Source of the DNA: Deinococcus sp.
GTDB taxonomy: Bacteria > Deinococcota > Deinococci > Deinococcales > Deinococcaceae
Direction of reading: 5' to 3'
DNA length: 15,707 bases
Assembly: GCF_025362455.1 (NCBI RefSeq)
Contig: NZ_JANYGJ010000117.1
Location: forward strand, 1 to 15,707
Under the pieces are notes generated by a model. The model ran no database searches and was not told where the DNA came from. It worked only from the letters and a program-made list of their open reading frames with translations. Below are positions 1 through 6,345 of the stretch, piece after piece (position 1 is the stretch's first letter; each line of letters starts with the position of its first letter). A program made the translations under genes and the position numbers.

Positions 1-507
1 CTGCTGGCCTCCGGGCGCCACTCGCCGTATTTCCTCCAGTCCACCACGCTGCTCCAGTACCCCGAACACACCGCGAAGCTGGGCGCGGCGCTGGCCCGCA
101 AGGTGCAGGCGCAACTGCCTCAGCCTGATTTCGTGATCGGCCCGGCGATGGGCGGCGTGGTGCTGGCCTACGAGGTTGCCCGCACGCTCGGCACCCGCGC
201 CCTGTTCGCCGAGAAAGACGGCCAGGGCGGCATGAAGATCAGGGGGGCGTTCACGGTGACGCCGGGGCAGACCTTCATCGCGGTGGAAGACGTGCTGACC
301 ACCGGGGGCAGCGTGCTCAAGGCCCTTCGCGCCACCGAGAGCCACGGCGCCACCTGCCTGGGCGTCGCCTGCATCGTGGACCGCCGCCGGGAACAGGGTC
401 TGCTGGACGGCTACCCGCTGACTTCGCTGCTGCACCTGTACTTCGAGACCTACCCGCCCGAAGACGTGCCCGCCTGGCTGGCCGAGCGCGAGTTGCAGGA
501 GATCTGA
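1..507 (+). CDS. pyrE: Orotate phosphoribosyltransferase, 5'-truncated by window edge
   Basis: This enzyme transfers the phosphoribosyl group of PRPP to orotate to make OMP in cytosolic de novo pyrimidine synthesis. The frame is open from base 1 and gives 168 residues; the family is usually about 190-215, so some 20-40 N-terminal residues lie outside the window. Visible family features are the early SGRHSPYF segment, the strand and loop FVIGPAMGGVVLAYEVAR, the mobile catalytic loop around EKDGQGGMKIRG, and the PRPP-binding motif AVEDVLTTGGSVLKAL at about nt 280-325. No key residue is missing in the visible part. It converges on the TetR gene with 26 bp between the stop codons and shows no clear intrinsic terminator. 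The internal ATG at 103 is too late to be the start. Confidence 0.93.
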   Translation: MLASGRHSPYFLQSTTLLQYPEHTAKLGAALARKVQAQLPQPDFVIGPAMGGVVLAYEVARTLGTRALFAEKDGQGGMKIRGAFTVTPGQTFIAVEDVLTTGGSVLKALRATESHGATCLGVACIVDRRREQGLLDGYPLTSLLHLYFETYPPEDVPAWLAERELQEI

Positions 508-533
508 AGGGCGCACTGGAACAGCAGCCCGGT

Positions 534-1079
534 CTACTCCGACTGGCTCCTGAGTCCGGCCAGCAGTAGCCCCAGCCCGAAGCTCTGGGTGTCCCTGGGC
601 TTGTTCTCCGGCCCCTCATACACGCCGGAGCGCTCCAGCCCGACCAGGCCGTGCAGGTAGGCCCACAGCGTTATGGCGGCTGCCTGGCTATGTGGCCCGG
701 CCAGTGGACGTAACCGCTCGACCACCAGGCTCCAGGTCTGGCTGTAAATGTGCTGCTGCTCGGCGTTCAGGTTGCCGCAGGTCATGTACAGGTCGTAAAG
801 CGCCGGGTGCTCACGGGCAAAGCGCAGGTACTGGTCGGCCAGGGCGCCTGGGTCGCCCGCCACGCGGCTCAGGTTTGCCAGCAGCACCCCCGCGCCGTGA
901 GCCGCCACCGCCGAGAGCAGCGCTTCCCGGCTGGGGTAGTAGCGGTAGAGCGCGTTGGGCGTCAGTTGCAACTCGGCGGCCAGGCCCCTGATGGTGAGTC
1001 CGGCCTGGCCCCCTCGCTCCAGCAAGGTCACGGCGGCGGCCAGTATCTGCCCGGCGCTGGTTTTGGCTGGATAGGGCAT
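534..1079 (-). CDS. TetR/AcrR-family transcriptional regulator
   Basis: A 181-residue one-component regulator of usual TetR length. The N-terminal helix-turn-helix is plain at residues 29-48 (TIRGLAAELQLTPNALYRYY), followed by the typical SREALLSAVA helix. The rest, including AREHPALYDLYMTC and ITLWAYLHGLVGLE, is the helical ligand-binding and dimer domain and resembles the WHG-type TetR C-terminal group (inference from memory). The ligand is unknown. The gene is divergent from the short-chain dehydrogenase at 1189, so the simplest role is repression of that gene and of itself. The ATG at 1079 is supported by the ACAGT-type -10 hexamer 8 nt upstream, giving an almost leaderless transcript, and no Shine-Dalgarno is seen. 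Confidence 0.9.
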   Translation of the reverse strand: MPYPAKTSAGQILAAAVTLLERGGQAGLTIRGLAAELQLTPNALYRYYPSREALLSAVAAHGAGVLLANLSRVAGDPGALADQYLRFAREHPALYDLYMTCGNLNAEQQHIYSQTWSLVVERLRPLAGPHSQAAAITLWAYLHGLVGLERSGVYEGPENKPRDTQSFGLGLLLAGLRSQSE

Positions 1080-1087
1080 ACGCGGCC

Positions 1088-1093
1088 ACTGTA
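1088..1093 (-). promoter_or_regulatory. Putative -10 element (TACAGT) of the TetR gene, near-leaderless
   Basis: Read on the minus strand the hexamer is TACAGT, ending 8 nt before the ATG. TANNNT at this distance is the -10 pattern reported for leaderless genes of Deinococcus. No convincing -35 was found. Confidence 0.45.
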
Positions 1094-1147
1094 GCGCCTG
1101 TGCCCAGGCGGCCCACTTGCACGGCGAGCCCCATAAAATGTACGCTG

Positions 1148-1162
1148 TATATTATGAAGATA
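1148..1162. promoter_or_regulatory. Candidate TetR operator in divergent promoter region
   Basis: The sequence has the interrupted palindromic form TAT-N-TT-NNN-AA-N-ATA (10 of 15 positions symmetric). It sits in the only AT-rich patch of the 109-bp spacer between the divergent TetR and dehydrogenase genes. TetR proteins usually bind 15-20 bp palindromes overlapping such promoters. The symmetry is imperfect, so the exact site is a guess. Confidence 0.3.
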
Positions 1163-1188
1163 GACACTGCTTATCTTGGGACCGGCTC

Positions 1189-2064
1189 GTGAATCCGGTG
1201 GTCGTGACGGGCGTTTCTACCGGCATCGGCTGGGGCACCGCAAAGGTGCTGACCCGGCGCGGCGTCCGGGTCTTCGGCAGCGTGCGCACCCAGGCCGACG
1301 CCGAGCGGCTCCAGGCCGAGTTCGGCGAGCGGTTCACCCCGCTGATCTTCGACGTCACCGACGAGGCAGCCGTCAGACGCGGCGCCGCCCAGGTCGCCGA
1401 GGCGCTGGGCGGCCAGACCCTGAGAGATCAGACGCTGGGCGGCCTGGTCAACAACGCGGGCGCGTCCATCATGGCGCCGCTGGCCGAGCAGCCGATCAGC
1501 GACGTTCGCAGGCAACTCGACATCAACCTGGTGGGGCCACTGATCGTGACTCAGGCATTTCTGCCGCAGCTCGGCACCGACCGCACCCTGCGCGGCAAAC
1601 CGGGGCGCATCGTGAACGTCAGCTCGGTAGGTGCCGAACTCGCACCACCGTTTCTGGGCGCCTACGTCGCCAGCAAGGCCGGGCTGGAAGGGCTCTCGCA
1701 CAGCCTGCGCCGCGAGCTGACGCCCTACGGTATTGGCGTGGTCATCGTGGCGCCGGGCTCGGTGGCGACCCCCATCTGGGACAAGGGCGAGGCCGACGTG
1801 GAGCGCTGGGCGGGCCACCCGGTCTACGGCGCAGCCATCCGCAGCTTCGCGGCGACCATGCTGCGCTCTGGCCGCGCCGGATACACCCCTGAGCAGCTCG
1901 GAGAGGCCATCTGGACGGCGCTGAGCGCTGCGAACCCGGCCATCCGTTACGCGCCGGGGCCGGAGACGGTCCTCACCCGCCTGGCCCTGAGTGTGCTGCC
2001 CAGGCGGCTGCTTGACCGCCTGCTGAGCCGCCAGATAGGGCTAGGGCCGCTGCCACAGCGGTGA
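1189..2064 (+). CDS. Classical short-chain dehydrogenase/reductase (SDR)
   Basis: An NAD(P)-dependent cytosolic oxidoreductase of 291 residues. The Rossmann glycine motif TGVSTGIG is at residues 7-14, NNAG at 88-91, catalytic Ser146 in NVSS, and Tyr159/Lys163 in YVASK, with the usual 12-residue Ser-Tyr gap. PGSVATPIW follows as the typical post-catalytic loop. I chose the GTG at 1189 because it puts the first beta strand (NPVVVTG) right at the N-terminus, as in other SDRs. In-frame starts at 1117 (TTG) and 1138 (ATG) would add an unrelated tail across the promoter region. Substrate is not predictable; a basic C-terminal tail (VLPRRLLDRLLSRQ) is present. Regulation by the divergent TetR gene is likely. 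Confidence 0.88.
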   Translation: MNPVVVTGVSTGIGWGTAKVLTRRGVRVFGSVRTQADAERLQAEFGERFTPLIFDVTDEAAVRRGAAQVAEALGGQTLRDQTLGGLVNNAGASIMAPLAEQPISDVRRQLDINLVGPLIVTQAFLPQLGTDRTLRGKPGRIVNVSSVGAELAPPFLGAYVASKAGLEGLSHSLRRELTPYGIGVVIVAPGSVATPIWDKGEADVERWAGHPVYGAAIRSFAATMLRSGRAGYTPEQLGEAIWTALSAANPAIRYAPGPETVLTRLALSVLPRRLLDRLLSRQIGLGPLPQR

Positions 2065-2074
2065 CACAATTTTT
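2047..2074 (+). terminator. Weak terminator-like hairpin at the end of the SDR gene
   Basis: CCGCTG-CCA-CAGCGG forms a 6-bp stem at 2047-2061 overlapping the last codons. A run of five T follows at 2070-2074, but 8 nt intervene, so it is a poor intrinsic terminator at best. Confidence 0.35.
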
Positions 2075-2121
2075 GTCTGTGCGAAATGAAATCATGCTGT
2101 GTGACTCGGTGCACAGCGGCC

Positions 2122-2153
2122 TGATGTAGTGGCTAATTGATGTAGTGGTTAAT
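2122..2153. repeat. 16-bp tandem duplication
   Basis: TGATGTAGTGGCTAAT at 2122-2137 is followed directly by TGATGTAGTGGTTAAT at 2138-2153, with one mismatch. It lies in the spacer between the SDR and kinase genes. Confidence 0.85.
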
Positions 2154-2155
2154 GT

Positions 2156-2182
2156 TGTCATCCTGAGCGAAACGAAGGATCT
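2156..2182 (+). repeat. Dispersed intergenic repeat of the GTCATCCTGAGCGAA type
   Basis: The stretch reads GTCATCCTGAGCGAA, then ACGAAGGATCT. I recognise this from memory as a short repeat seen in intergenic regions of many bacterial genomes, with an internal imperfect symmetry (ATCCT...AGGAT). Only one copy occurs in this window. The rest of the 2065-2333 spacer holds short duplications but no gene. Confidence 0.6.
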
Positions 2183-2258
2183 CGCCGTTTGGAAGTGAGC
2201 TTCAGTTTCAAGCTCAGGCCAACGGCGTGCCTCTCCGGCGCTGCGTCACCACGTCACC

Positions 2259-2290
2259 CGCCCGCACTCCCTTGTCGCCCGCACTCCCTT
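2259..2290. repeat. 15-bp direct repeat, 17-bp period
   Basis: CGCCCGCACTCCCTT occurs at 2259-2273 and again at 2276-2290, separated by 2 bp. It lies just upstream of the kinase promoter. Confidence 0.85.
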
Positions 2291-2321
2291 TTTAATGACG
2301 CTCCCCACCCGGCGTCTCCTC

Positions 2322-2327
2322 TACAGT
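2322..2327 (+). promoter_or_regulatory. Putative -10 (TACAGT) of the kinase operon, leaderless
   Basis: TACAGT ends 6 nt before the ATG at 2334, the spacing expected when transcription begins at or next to the start codon. The same hexamer precedes the TetR gene. This supports 2334 over the upstream ATG at 2295, which would lie in the promoter. Confidence 0.45.
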
Positions 2328-2333
2328 GGGGCC

Positions 2334-4103
2334 ATGCACTCCGGCGCCCCGCTTCTCCCTGATCCCCGGCTGCCCGACCCCCGGCTGCCGCAAGACCGGC
2401 GCCCGGCTGAGCGGCCTCCCCGGCGCGGCTACCTGGGCGAACTGTTCGAGGGCGCCACCTACCGCCACCTGCTGTACTTCGTGCTGGCCACGCCGCTGAG
2501 CGTGCTGAGCGGTGTGGCCCTGTGCCTGGCGCTGGTGGGCGTGCCGCTGCTGCTGGTGCTGCTGGGCGTGCCGCTGCTGCTGCTGGGCGGCTGGTGTCTG
2601 GGGCTGCTGGCCCGGCTGGACCGCCGCCTGGGTACGGCGCTGCTGAGGCTGCCCCTGGCCAGGCCCGCCGCGCTGCGCCCAAGCGGATTCTGGGCCAGGG
2701 TGCGTGCCCGGCTGGGCGAGACCAACACATACAAGGTGATGCTCTACAGCGTGCTCAAGCTCCCGTACATGGCCCTGGCGACGAGCTGGCTGCTCCTCAC
2801 CCTCGGCGGCGGCGCGCTGATGATCGCCCTGCCCTTCTTGCTGCCGCTCTACCCGGAGCTGAACATCCCGGTGATGGTGGGCGAGCGGACCTTCGAGCTG
2901 GGGCCGTACTCGGCGGCGCTGCTGGGCGCCTGCGGGTTTTTCCTGCTGCTGCTGGGCGTCAGCGGCCTGAACCTGCTGGCCCGCATCTGGATGATCGTCA
3001 GCTACGGTTTATTGACCGATTACGGCGAGAACGCCTCGGCGGTGCGCGAGGTGGCCGCTCTGCGCGAGGTGGCCGCCACCGTCGCCTACGCGGGCAGCCT
3101 GGAGGAAACGCTGGGGCGGCTGCTGCGACGAGCCCAGGGCGCCACCTCGGCCCGCAGCGTGCGCCTGGGCGTGGGCGAACACTCGGCGCTCTCAGGGCCA
3201 CCGTTCAGCGTGCCCGGCAGCCTTCAGGCCACCAACCGGGGCCGCGACACGCTCAGCCCCCTGAGAAATGAGCAAGGTGGTGACGGGCAACTGCTGTCGC
3301 TGGCGGTGTCCTCGCGCGGCGAGGTGCTGGGCACGCTGGAGGCCGTCTACGACCACGCCCCCAGCGTCCGCGAGATGCAGTTCTGGGCTGCCGTGGCCGA
3401 CCAGGCCGCCGTCTCCGCCGACATCGCCCGCCTGATCGACCAGGCCCAGACGCGGGGCAGCGAGCAGGAACGCGCCCGGCTGGCCCGTGAGCTGCACGAC
3501 AGCGTGGCCCAGGCGCTCTACGGCGTGTCACTGGCGACCCGCACCGCCCGCGCCCTGATCGAGAAGAATCCGGTCCGGGCGTCGGAGAGTCTGGATTTCG
3601 CCGTCTCGCTGGCCGACGGCGCCAGCGCCGAGATGAAGGCCCTGCTGTTCGCCCTGCGCCCCGACGCGCTGGAGGAAGGTGGCCTGGTCGCCGCCCTGTC
3701 CAGACTGGCCGAGATGCTGCGGCTGCGCTACAGCCTGGACGTGAGCTTCGAGGCGCCCGCCGAGCCGCCGCTGGACATCGCCGCCAAGGGCACGCTCTAC
3801 CGGGTGGCGCAGGAGGCGACCCACAACGCCGTCAAGCACGCCCGCGCCCGGCACCTGACGCTGCGGCTCGTACCCCTGGGCGAAGGCTGGCGCCTGACCG
3901 TCAGCGACGACGGCGCGGGCTTCGATCCTTCGGCCACCCGGCCCGGCAGTCTGGGCCTGAAAAGCATGCACGAGCGGGCTGCATTGATCGGCGCCGCCCT
4001 GGGGCTTCGCAGCGCTCCCGGCGTGGGCACCACCCTGGAGCTGTGGGTGCCGCTGCCGGACACCTCGCTGGTTACGGGGCCGGTTTTGGGGGCGCAGGCG
4101 TGA
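2334..4103 (+). CDS. Membrane sensor histidine kinase, HisKA_3 (NarL-partner) type
   Basis: A 589-residue inner-membrane kinase. After a Pro/Arg-rich N-terminus, hydrophobic blocks at about 45-98, 130-182 and 191-226 form a multi-pass sensor that resembles the Pfam 'Sensor' domain of actinobacterial kinases. Residues about 250-375 look like a degenerate GAF-like cytoplasmic linker (inference). The dimerisation/phosphoacceptor motif RELHDSVAQ puts the phosphorylated His at 388. The ATP-binding domain follows, with the N box QEATHNAVKHA at about 493, DDGAGFD at about 525 and GLKSMHERA at about 543. The last codons overlap the next gene by 4 nt (GTGA), so translation is probably coupled. The response regulator two genes on is the evident partner. 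The stimulus is unknown; the membrane-embedded sensor favours an envelope signal. Confidence 0.9.
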   Translation: MHSGAPLLPDPRLPDPRLPQDRRPAERPPRRGYLGELFEGATYRHLLYFVLATPLSVLSGVALCLALVGVPLLLVLLGVPLLLLGGWCLGLLARLDRRLGTALLRLPLARPAALRPSGFWARVRARLGETNTYKVMLYSVLKLPYMALATSWLLLTLGGGALMIALPFLLPLYPELNIPVMVGERTFELGPYSAALLGACGFFLLLLGVSGLNLLARIWMIVSYGLLTDYGENASAVREVAALREVAATVAYAGSLEETLGRLLRRAQGATSARSVRLGVGEHSALSGPPFSVPGSLQATNRGRDTLSPLRNEQGGDGQLLSLAVSSRGEVLGTLEAVYDHAPSVREMQFWAAVADQAAVSADIARLIDQAQTRGSEQERARLARELHDSVAQALYGVSLATRTARALIEKNPVRASESLDFAVSLADGASAEMKALLFALRPDALEEGGLVAALSRLAEMLRLRYSLDVSFEAPAEPPLDIAAKGTLYRVAQEATHNAVKHARARHLTLRLVPLGEGWRLTVSDDGAGFDPSATRPGSLGLKSMHERAALIGAALGLRSAPGVGTTLELWVPLPDTSLVTGPVLGAQA

Positions 4104-5068
4104 GGCCGCTGCGGGCCTCGCCGTTTCCGCGCTGGGCTCCGGCGGCGGCGGCGGGGCGGCTGCTGCTGAGCTTGCTGGCGCTGGCGCTGCTGGGCGTGGC
4201 CTTCGTCTACAGCCTGCGGCCCACCGACCCGCACAGCGTCAGGGACCAGGCGGCGCAGGTGGAAACGGTGCTGGGCGAGGCGCGCCGCCTGGACCTGCGG
4301 CTGCCCTCCGAGCTGGCGCGGCACCTCAAGCTGGTCAGCCGCCCGGCCAGCCGCTCAGCGGTGTTCGCCGCCCGGCTGACCGGCTCGCGGCCCGGCGCCC
4401 TGACGGTGCGGCGTCGGTCTAGCGGCGCGGGGCCCAACAGCGCGGGGCCCAACAGCGCGGGCACCCGCCTGGACCTGCGCCGCGCCCTGGGAGAGCTGCC
4501 CACCTTTATTCAGATCGGGGCGTCCAGCACAGAGAGCGGCGTGCCCGACACGCTCAGTCTGAGTGTGCCCGAAGGCGTGCCCCTGAGCCTGTGGCTGACC
4601 CACAGCGCCGACGACGCGGCCCTCGATCTGCGCCGCCTCGACCTGGAGGCGCTGAACTTCACCAGCGACAGCGGCGACCTGAGCGCCACGCTGCCGGAAC
4701 GCGGCAGGCCGCAGCTCAGGGTCAGCACCGACACCGGCCATCTTGAGCTGACGGTGCCGCCCGGTCCGGCCCAGACCAACCTGGTGCTCAGCAGCGGCAG
4801 CGGCGAGGTGCGCCTGAAGCTGCCGCCCACCGCCCAGGTCCGGCTCGATCTGCGCCTGGGCGACCAGGACCCGTCCGACCCTGACGAGGTGAATCTGCCC
4901 GCCAGCTTGCGCTTCGTGACGCTGATCGGCAAGGAAGGCCAGGTGCGGCGTTACGTCCAGACCGGCAGGCCCGGCGGCCCTCGCCTGCGCGCCACCCTCA
5001 CCCTCGGCAGCGGCGCCCTGAGCGTCCAGACCAGCCCTGTTCAGCTTATCTCTGGAGAAACCCCATGA
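4100..5068 (+). CDS. One-TM protein with C-terminal beta-strand repeats (toastrack/DUF4097-like), between kinase and regulator
   Basis: A 322-residue protein. Residues about 16-40 form one hydrophobic segment (RLLLSLLALALLGVAFVYSL) after a short basic N-terminus, so the bulk should lie outside the cytoplasm. The C-terminal half has three similar strand-turn repeats about 21-22 residues apart: TSDSGDLSATLP (188), STDTGHLELTVP (209) and SSGSGEVRLKLP (231). That pattern resembles the toastrack/DUF4097 and LiaF C-terminal folds. The GTG at 4100 is chosen because it overlaps the kinase stop (GTGA); an in-frame ATG at 4043 would lie inside the kinase gene. The stop overlaps the regulator start (ATGA). 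Such placement suggests a regulator or sensor subunit of the two-component system, as LiaF is for LiaSR. This is inference; no biochemical role is known to me. Confidence 0.75.
   Translation: MRPLRASPFPRWAPAAAAGRLLLSLLALALLGVAFVYSLRPTDPHSVRDQAAQVETVLGEARRLDLRLPSELARHLKLVSRPASRSAVFAARLTGSRPGALTVRRRSSGAGPNSAGPNSAGTRLDLRRALGELPTFIQIGASSTESGVPDTLSLSVPEGVPLSLWLTHSADDAALDLRRLDLEALNFTSDSGDLSATLPERGRPQLRVSTDTGHLELTVPPGPAQTNLVLSSGSGEVRLKLPPTAQVRLDLRLGDQDPSDPDEVNLPASLRFVTLIGKEGQVRRYVQTGRPGGPRLRATLTLGSGALSVQTSPVQLISGETP
4426..4455 (+). repeat. In-frame 15-bp tandem duplication
   Basis: CGCGGGGCCCAACAG is repeated exactly at 4426-4440 and 4441-4455, giving the protein repeat GPNSAGPNSAG in a loop between the N-terminal part and the beta repeats. 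It looks like a recent slippage event in a tolerant linker. Confidence 0.85.
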
Positions 5069-5736
5069 CCACCCAACCTGAGCCCATACAGCCCGAATCC
5101 GCCCGCTCCATCCGCCTGCTGCTGGTCGACGATCACGACGTGGTGAGGCAGGGCCTGAAGATGTTTTTGTCGCTCGACGAGACGCTGGAAGTCGTCGGGG
5201 AGGCCCGCAACGGCGAGGAGGCGGTGGCCCAGGCCGCGCTGCTCAGGCCCGATGTGGTCATCATGGATCTGATGATGCCGGTCCTCGACGGGGTGCAGGC
5301 CACCCGGCTGATCCGCGCCGCCCACCCCGAAACAGAGGTGCTGGCCCTGACCAGCGCCCTGGAGGAGCACAAAGTTAACGCCGCCGTGCAGGCGGGCGCC
5401 ACCGGCTACCTGCTCAAAGACGCCTCCAGCGAGATGCTGCTCACCGCCATTCACCACGCGGCGCGGGGCGAGGTCTACCTGCACCCCGAAGCGGCCCTGA
5501 GACTGGTGCGCGATTTCCGGGCACCAGACATGCGCGAGCACCTGACGCCCCGCGAGGTGCTGATCTTGCAACTGATCGCCCGTGGGCACAGCAACCGCCG
5601 CATCGCCGAGGAGCTGGGCGTGGGCGAGCCGACGGTCAAAACCCACGTCTCTCGCATTCTGGGCAAACTGGAGCTGGAAAGCCGGACGCAGGCGGCGTTG
5701 TATGCGCTCAAGGCGGGGCTGGCGACGCTGGAATAA
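5065..5736 (+). CDS. Two-component response regulator, NarL/FixJ family
   Basis: A 223-residue transcription factor. The receiver domain (about 16-130) has the acidic pair Asp22/Asp23, the phosphoacceptor Asp68 in MDLMMP, Thr96 and Lys118 in LLKD. The LuxR-type helix-turn-helix (about 157-215) shows LTPREVLILQLIARGHSNRRIAEELGV and then TVKTHVSRILGKL. The ATG overlaps the preceding stop by 4 nt (ATGA), and a GGAG Shine-Dalgarno sits 7 nt upstream at 5054-5057. Phosphotransfer from His388 of the kinase is expected. Targets are unknown; NarL-type operators cannot be picked out here. No terminator is obvious downstream. Confidence 0.93.
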   Translation: MTTQPEPIQPESARSIRLLLVDDHDVVRQGLKMFLSLDETLEVVGEARNGEEAVAQAALLRPDVVIMDLMMPVLDGVQATRLIRAAHPETEVLALTSALEEHKVNAAVQAGATGYLLKDASSEMLLTAIHHAARGEVYLHPEAALRLVRDFRAPDMREHLTPREVLILQLIARGHSNRRIAEELGVGEPTVKTHVSRILGKLELESRTQAALYALKAGLATLE

Positions 5737-5905
5737 AGTGGTGTTTGTACGAGATGTCGGCGGGCACGCGGCATTGTTGGGCTTCAGCTCGTTGCGAATG
5801 CGAATGCACCCCCACCCCCCAGCGGTCAGGCCCGATAGGTGCCGTTTTGAACAAGACGCCCCCGCCCCGGTGGGGCGTAACTGGCCATAGGTTCGGGGGA
5901 GAGCA

Positions 5906-5928
5906 GGCGTGCCCAGGCGCGTCCGTTC
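5906..5928. repeat. 23-bp direct repeat, copy 1
   Basis: The block beginning GGCGTGCCCAGGCGCG and ending TCCGTTC is identical to bases 6208-6230, 302 bp away. Flanks differ, so this is a dispersed module rather than a tandem array. Confidence 0.85.
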
Positions 5929-6120
5929 TGCTCGATAAGGCCCCTCACCTTTCTTGATTAACTGATGTGTCAATAGAACCTTGGAGGGAGCTTGTCGCTG
6001 CGCTATGCATGGTACTTCCCATTCGGCCTAGCCGCACTATCTTTCACCGCGTTCTCCACATCGTGGCCGCTTTCGTAGGGCGCCCGTGCTCCATATCTGC
6101 CTATAACTGACTTCGCTGGA

Positions 6121-6300
6121 AGGTAGTGGTCTACTGGAGTAGAAAACGCTCACTGGACGCGTGCTGTTGACCCCTCTACCTCTGGGAGAGTCGCAGACCT
6201 GAGGAGTGGCGTGCCCAGGCGCGTCCGTTCACGACGAGTGCTTGCAGAGGGGCGCTGCGCAGCAGCGGGGTGAGTCGCAGACCTGCTTGCAGAGGGTGAG
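6121..6300 (-). repeat. Dispersed intergenic repeat, uninterrupted relative of 15238-15533
   Basis: On the minus strand this region reads CCCTCTGCAAGCAGGTCTGC at its start and later GGTCTGCGACTCTCCCAGAG followed by GTAGAGGGGTCAACAGC and GTTTTCTACTCCAGTAGACC. The same modules occur in the same order on the plus strand at 15238-15533, where a 191-bp element interrupts them. GAGTCGCAGACCTG is also duplicated within the copy (6188-6201 and 6272-6285). Confidence 0.6.
6208..6230. repeat. 23-bp direct repeat, copy 2
   Basis: Exact copy of bases 5906-5928. It is embedded in the larger dispersed repeat at 6121-6300. Confidence 0.85.
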
Positions 6301-6345
6301 TGAGCAACGCTCATGCCCTCCCTCCGTTCCCACTCCCCACAACCC

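Larger units (their letters stand above)
5737..6345. other. 609-bp non-coding stretch with repeat fragments
   Basis: I see no credible gene here. The stretch holds a GC hairpin CGCCCC-GGT-GGGGCG at 5863-5877, a 23-bp direct repeat (5906-5928 and 6208-6230) and a dispersed repeat related to the one at 15238-15533. Near 6289-6318, GAGTGAGC-AAC-GCTC and flanking AGGG/CCCT could fold on the minus strand downstream of the flavoprotein gene, but without a U-run. Confidence 0.6.

Noticed and set aside
5041..5973. 310-residue minus-strand open frame opposite the response regulator
   Set aside because: It is antisense to a gene with intact receiver and LuxR motifs. Its protein is Gln/His/Gly-rich without family motifs, typical of shadows in high-GC DNA.
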